A stretch of 64,000 nt of DNA from CAYFLR01 sp964343805 (GTDB taxonomy: Bacteria; Bdellovibrionota_B; Oligoflexia; CAYFLR01), in contig CAYFLR010000011.1 in assembly GCA_964343805.1 (NCBI GenBank), forward strand, positions 62,001 to 126,000. The letters run 5' to 3'. Within the stretch, counting starts at the first letter, position 1. Every line of letters starts with the position of its first letter. The notes beneath the pieces are model-generated. The model was not told the DNA's origin. It worked only from the letters and a program-made list of their open reading frames with translations, and ran no database searches. Of the stretch, positions 62,831-64,000 are shown piece by piece. The position numbers and the translations under genes were made by a program.

Positions 62831-64000
62831 ATGAAAATGCTCAGTATGACACTCTTATTCATCTTCTTACCAGATGCAGCTTGGACTCAGAATTTTTGTG
62901 ATCCTTTAACAGCAAACAAAAGTAGATTTGCACGATCTGTTAAACCCTTAGATCAAACTGAATCCTTTATTGGTTACCTATCTAGCCTGTTACAAAATGG
63001 TATTTTGACCCCGGTTCATTTAGAGATTCTACTAAAAGGGCTTAAAAAAAATGAAATAAAAAACCCCATCACTCTGAGAGAAGGGCAGATCGATGGAGCG
63101 ATGAACAATCATCGTGAAGGGATAGAAATTTTTCTTAAAAAAAGTGAGCAGATAGATTTGTATAAACTGGATCATTGGATCCGTTCTCGCTTGGGGAAAG
63201 AAAAAAAGGAAAAGAAAGAGAAGCAACGAGCCAAAAGTAAGACCACCCACATTTTTAAAAGAGCCTGGTTTATCAAAATTAAGCCCGGTAAATTTACCAT
63301 GGGGAATGATGTAAAAAAGAGTAACCATCTCGGAGAAAAGTTTGAGGCAGAGGTAACAGAACCTTTTATGGTGGCAGATACCGAAGTGACTCAATTTCAG
63401 TTTGCCTCCATCATGGGCTTTAACCCTTCTGAGTTTAGCACTGGACCCAATGGTCTCCTGGTTAAAATCAAAGGGAAAGCCATTCAAATGCAGCCGGATA
63501 ATCCGGTGGAACAGGTGCTCTATCGAGAGGCCTGGGAGTTTATCCATCGCCTCAATGAACTGTCTAAGAAAAATGATCCGCTTATTTACCAGGTTTTACA
63601 TGAACATATCCCTGGAACTGTTTACCGTCTTCCCACCGAAGTTGAATGGGAATATGTGGCCAGAAATTTGGGTACTGCAAAGGAAGACTACTTCTATGGG
63701 AATGATCCTGCTCTCCTTAGTGAATATGCCTGGTTTGGGAAATTGCCAAAAAGAAGCCTTTTTTAATTGAGGGACAAGAAATTTGGGATCTCTATGGAAA
63801 TGTTCAGGAGTGGACCATGAGCCCTTGGATTAGTAAGGAGTACAAACAAGAAGATTGGCAGCATAATAAATATGTAACCCGAGGGGGAGGGGCGGATAAT
63901 CCTGATTATATGTGCTCTTCCTACTACCGTCTAAGTTCTATTGATGGATCCAATCGTGACTATTGGACGGGGATTCGGTTGTTTGCCGATCTTCCTGAAT
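62831..64000 (+). CDS. Formylglycine-generating enzyme/SUMF1-like protein, frameshifted, partial
   Basis: A signal peptide (KMLSMTLLFIFLPDAAWT) and a 130-residue N-terminal part precede the FGE-sulfatase domain: IKPGKFTMGND, VADTEVTQFQFASIMGFNPSEF, NPVEQVLYREAWEFIHRLNE, YRLPTEVEWEYVAR. The frame stops at 63766, but the domain continues in another frame with EIWDLYGNVQEWTMSPW and RGGGADN...YWTGIRLF to the window end. The join is a run of six T (63759-63764); one extra T restores the frame. This is either a sequencing/assembly error, a real pseudogene or slippage. Metazoan and bacterial FGEs make formylglycine in sulfatases; many bacterial SUMF1-like proteins have other or unknown roles. Confidence 0.82.

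Noticed and set aside
1..64000. tRNA and rRNA genes
   Set aside because: I saw no convincing cloverleaf or rRNA segments by eye; a covariance-model search would be needed to exclude a single tRNA.

Overview
The window looks like chromosome from a Gram-negative, rather AT-rich bacterium. Signs of this are Lgt plus many lipoproteins with a lipobox, signal peptides on secreted proteases, hybrid histidine kinases and UDP-sugar genes for surface polysaccharide. The mix of secreted subtilases, unusual lipoproteins and very large hybrid kinases would fit Bdellovibrionota or a neighbouring former-Deltaproteobacteria lineage, but that placement is inference. Runs of N (100, 10 and 10 bases) mark it as a draft assembly or MAG. 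All three gaps fall inside genes: lgt, the type IA topoisomerase and a subtilase. No rRNA, tRNA or CRISPR array was recognised.

Layout. 1-2.7 kb: a CNNM/CBS transporter (cut by the window edge), ybeY, a peptide deformylase with a SEC-C zinc tail, and an EfpL-type EF-P paralogue. 2.9-12.8 kb: a secreted protein and a sensory cluster with a PhnD-like binding protein, two hybrid histidine kinases (671 and 1394 aa), an NMT1/NrtA-like binding protein and CheR, with no transporter permeases and no CheB. 12.9-22 kb: a housekeeping block on the minus strand (rluD, tsaC/sua5, purE, purD, purH, mgtE, gltX, a cyclic-nucleotide-binding protein). 22-28.9 kb: lgt, a subtilase, a tripartite HipBST-type toxin-antitoxin operon with a phased operator array, a GT4 glycosyltransferase and a flippase-like membrane protein. 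28.9-34.2 kb: a HAD phosphatase with a coupled 37-codon ORF, then a UDP-glucose -> UDP-glucuronate -> UDP-xylose/UDP-galacturonate cluster.

34.3-39.2 kb: two lipoproteins, a phytochelatin-synthase-like protein without its catalytic Cys, a membrane glycosyltransferase and a nitroreductase-like protein. 39.2-43.4 kb: a tightly overlapping operon of a small acidic ORF, an oligopeptide-binding-like protein, a YcaO-domain protein and a hybrid histidine kinase. It is visibly more AT-rich than its flanks and is the best candidate here for an undescribed system. 43.6-51.1 kb: a lipoprotein, a Snf2 helicase with a SWIM zinc-finger partner, small hypotheticals and topoisomerase III. 51.1-52.2 kb: a RAYT-type transposase with an apparent non-standard start, next to three hairpin units at an exact 62-bp period. 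52.2-57.9 kb: a PLP decarboxylase, a WbpB/WlbA dehydrogenase, a second subtilase with a PA insertion and a secreted DUF4347-like protein. 58-64 kb: an AAA_14/DUF4143 ATPase behind twin 26-bp repeats, a receiver-CheC-kinase operon, a metzincin lipoprotein, and a sulfatase-modifying-factor-like protein broken by a frameshift in a T run.

The common theme is sensing and the cell surface. Several histidine kinases sit beside periplasmic binding proteins without transporters, which suggests the binding proteins serve as sensory co-receptors. Accessory modules (HipBST, RAYT with repeats, the YcaO operon) are set between housekeeping operons.
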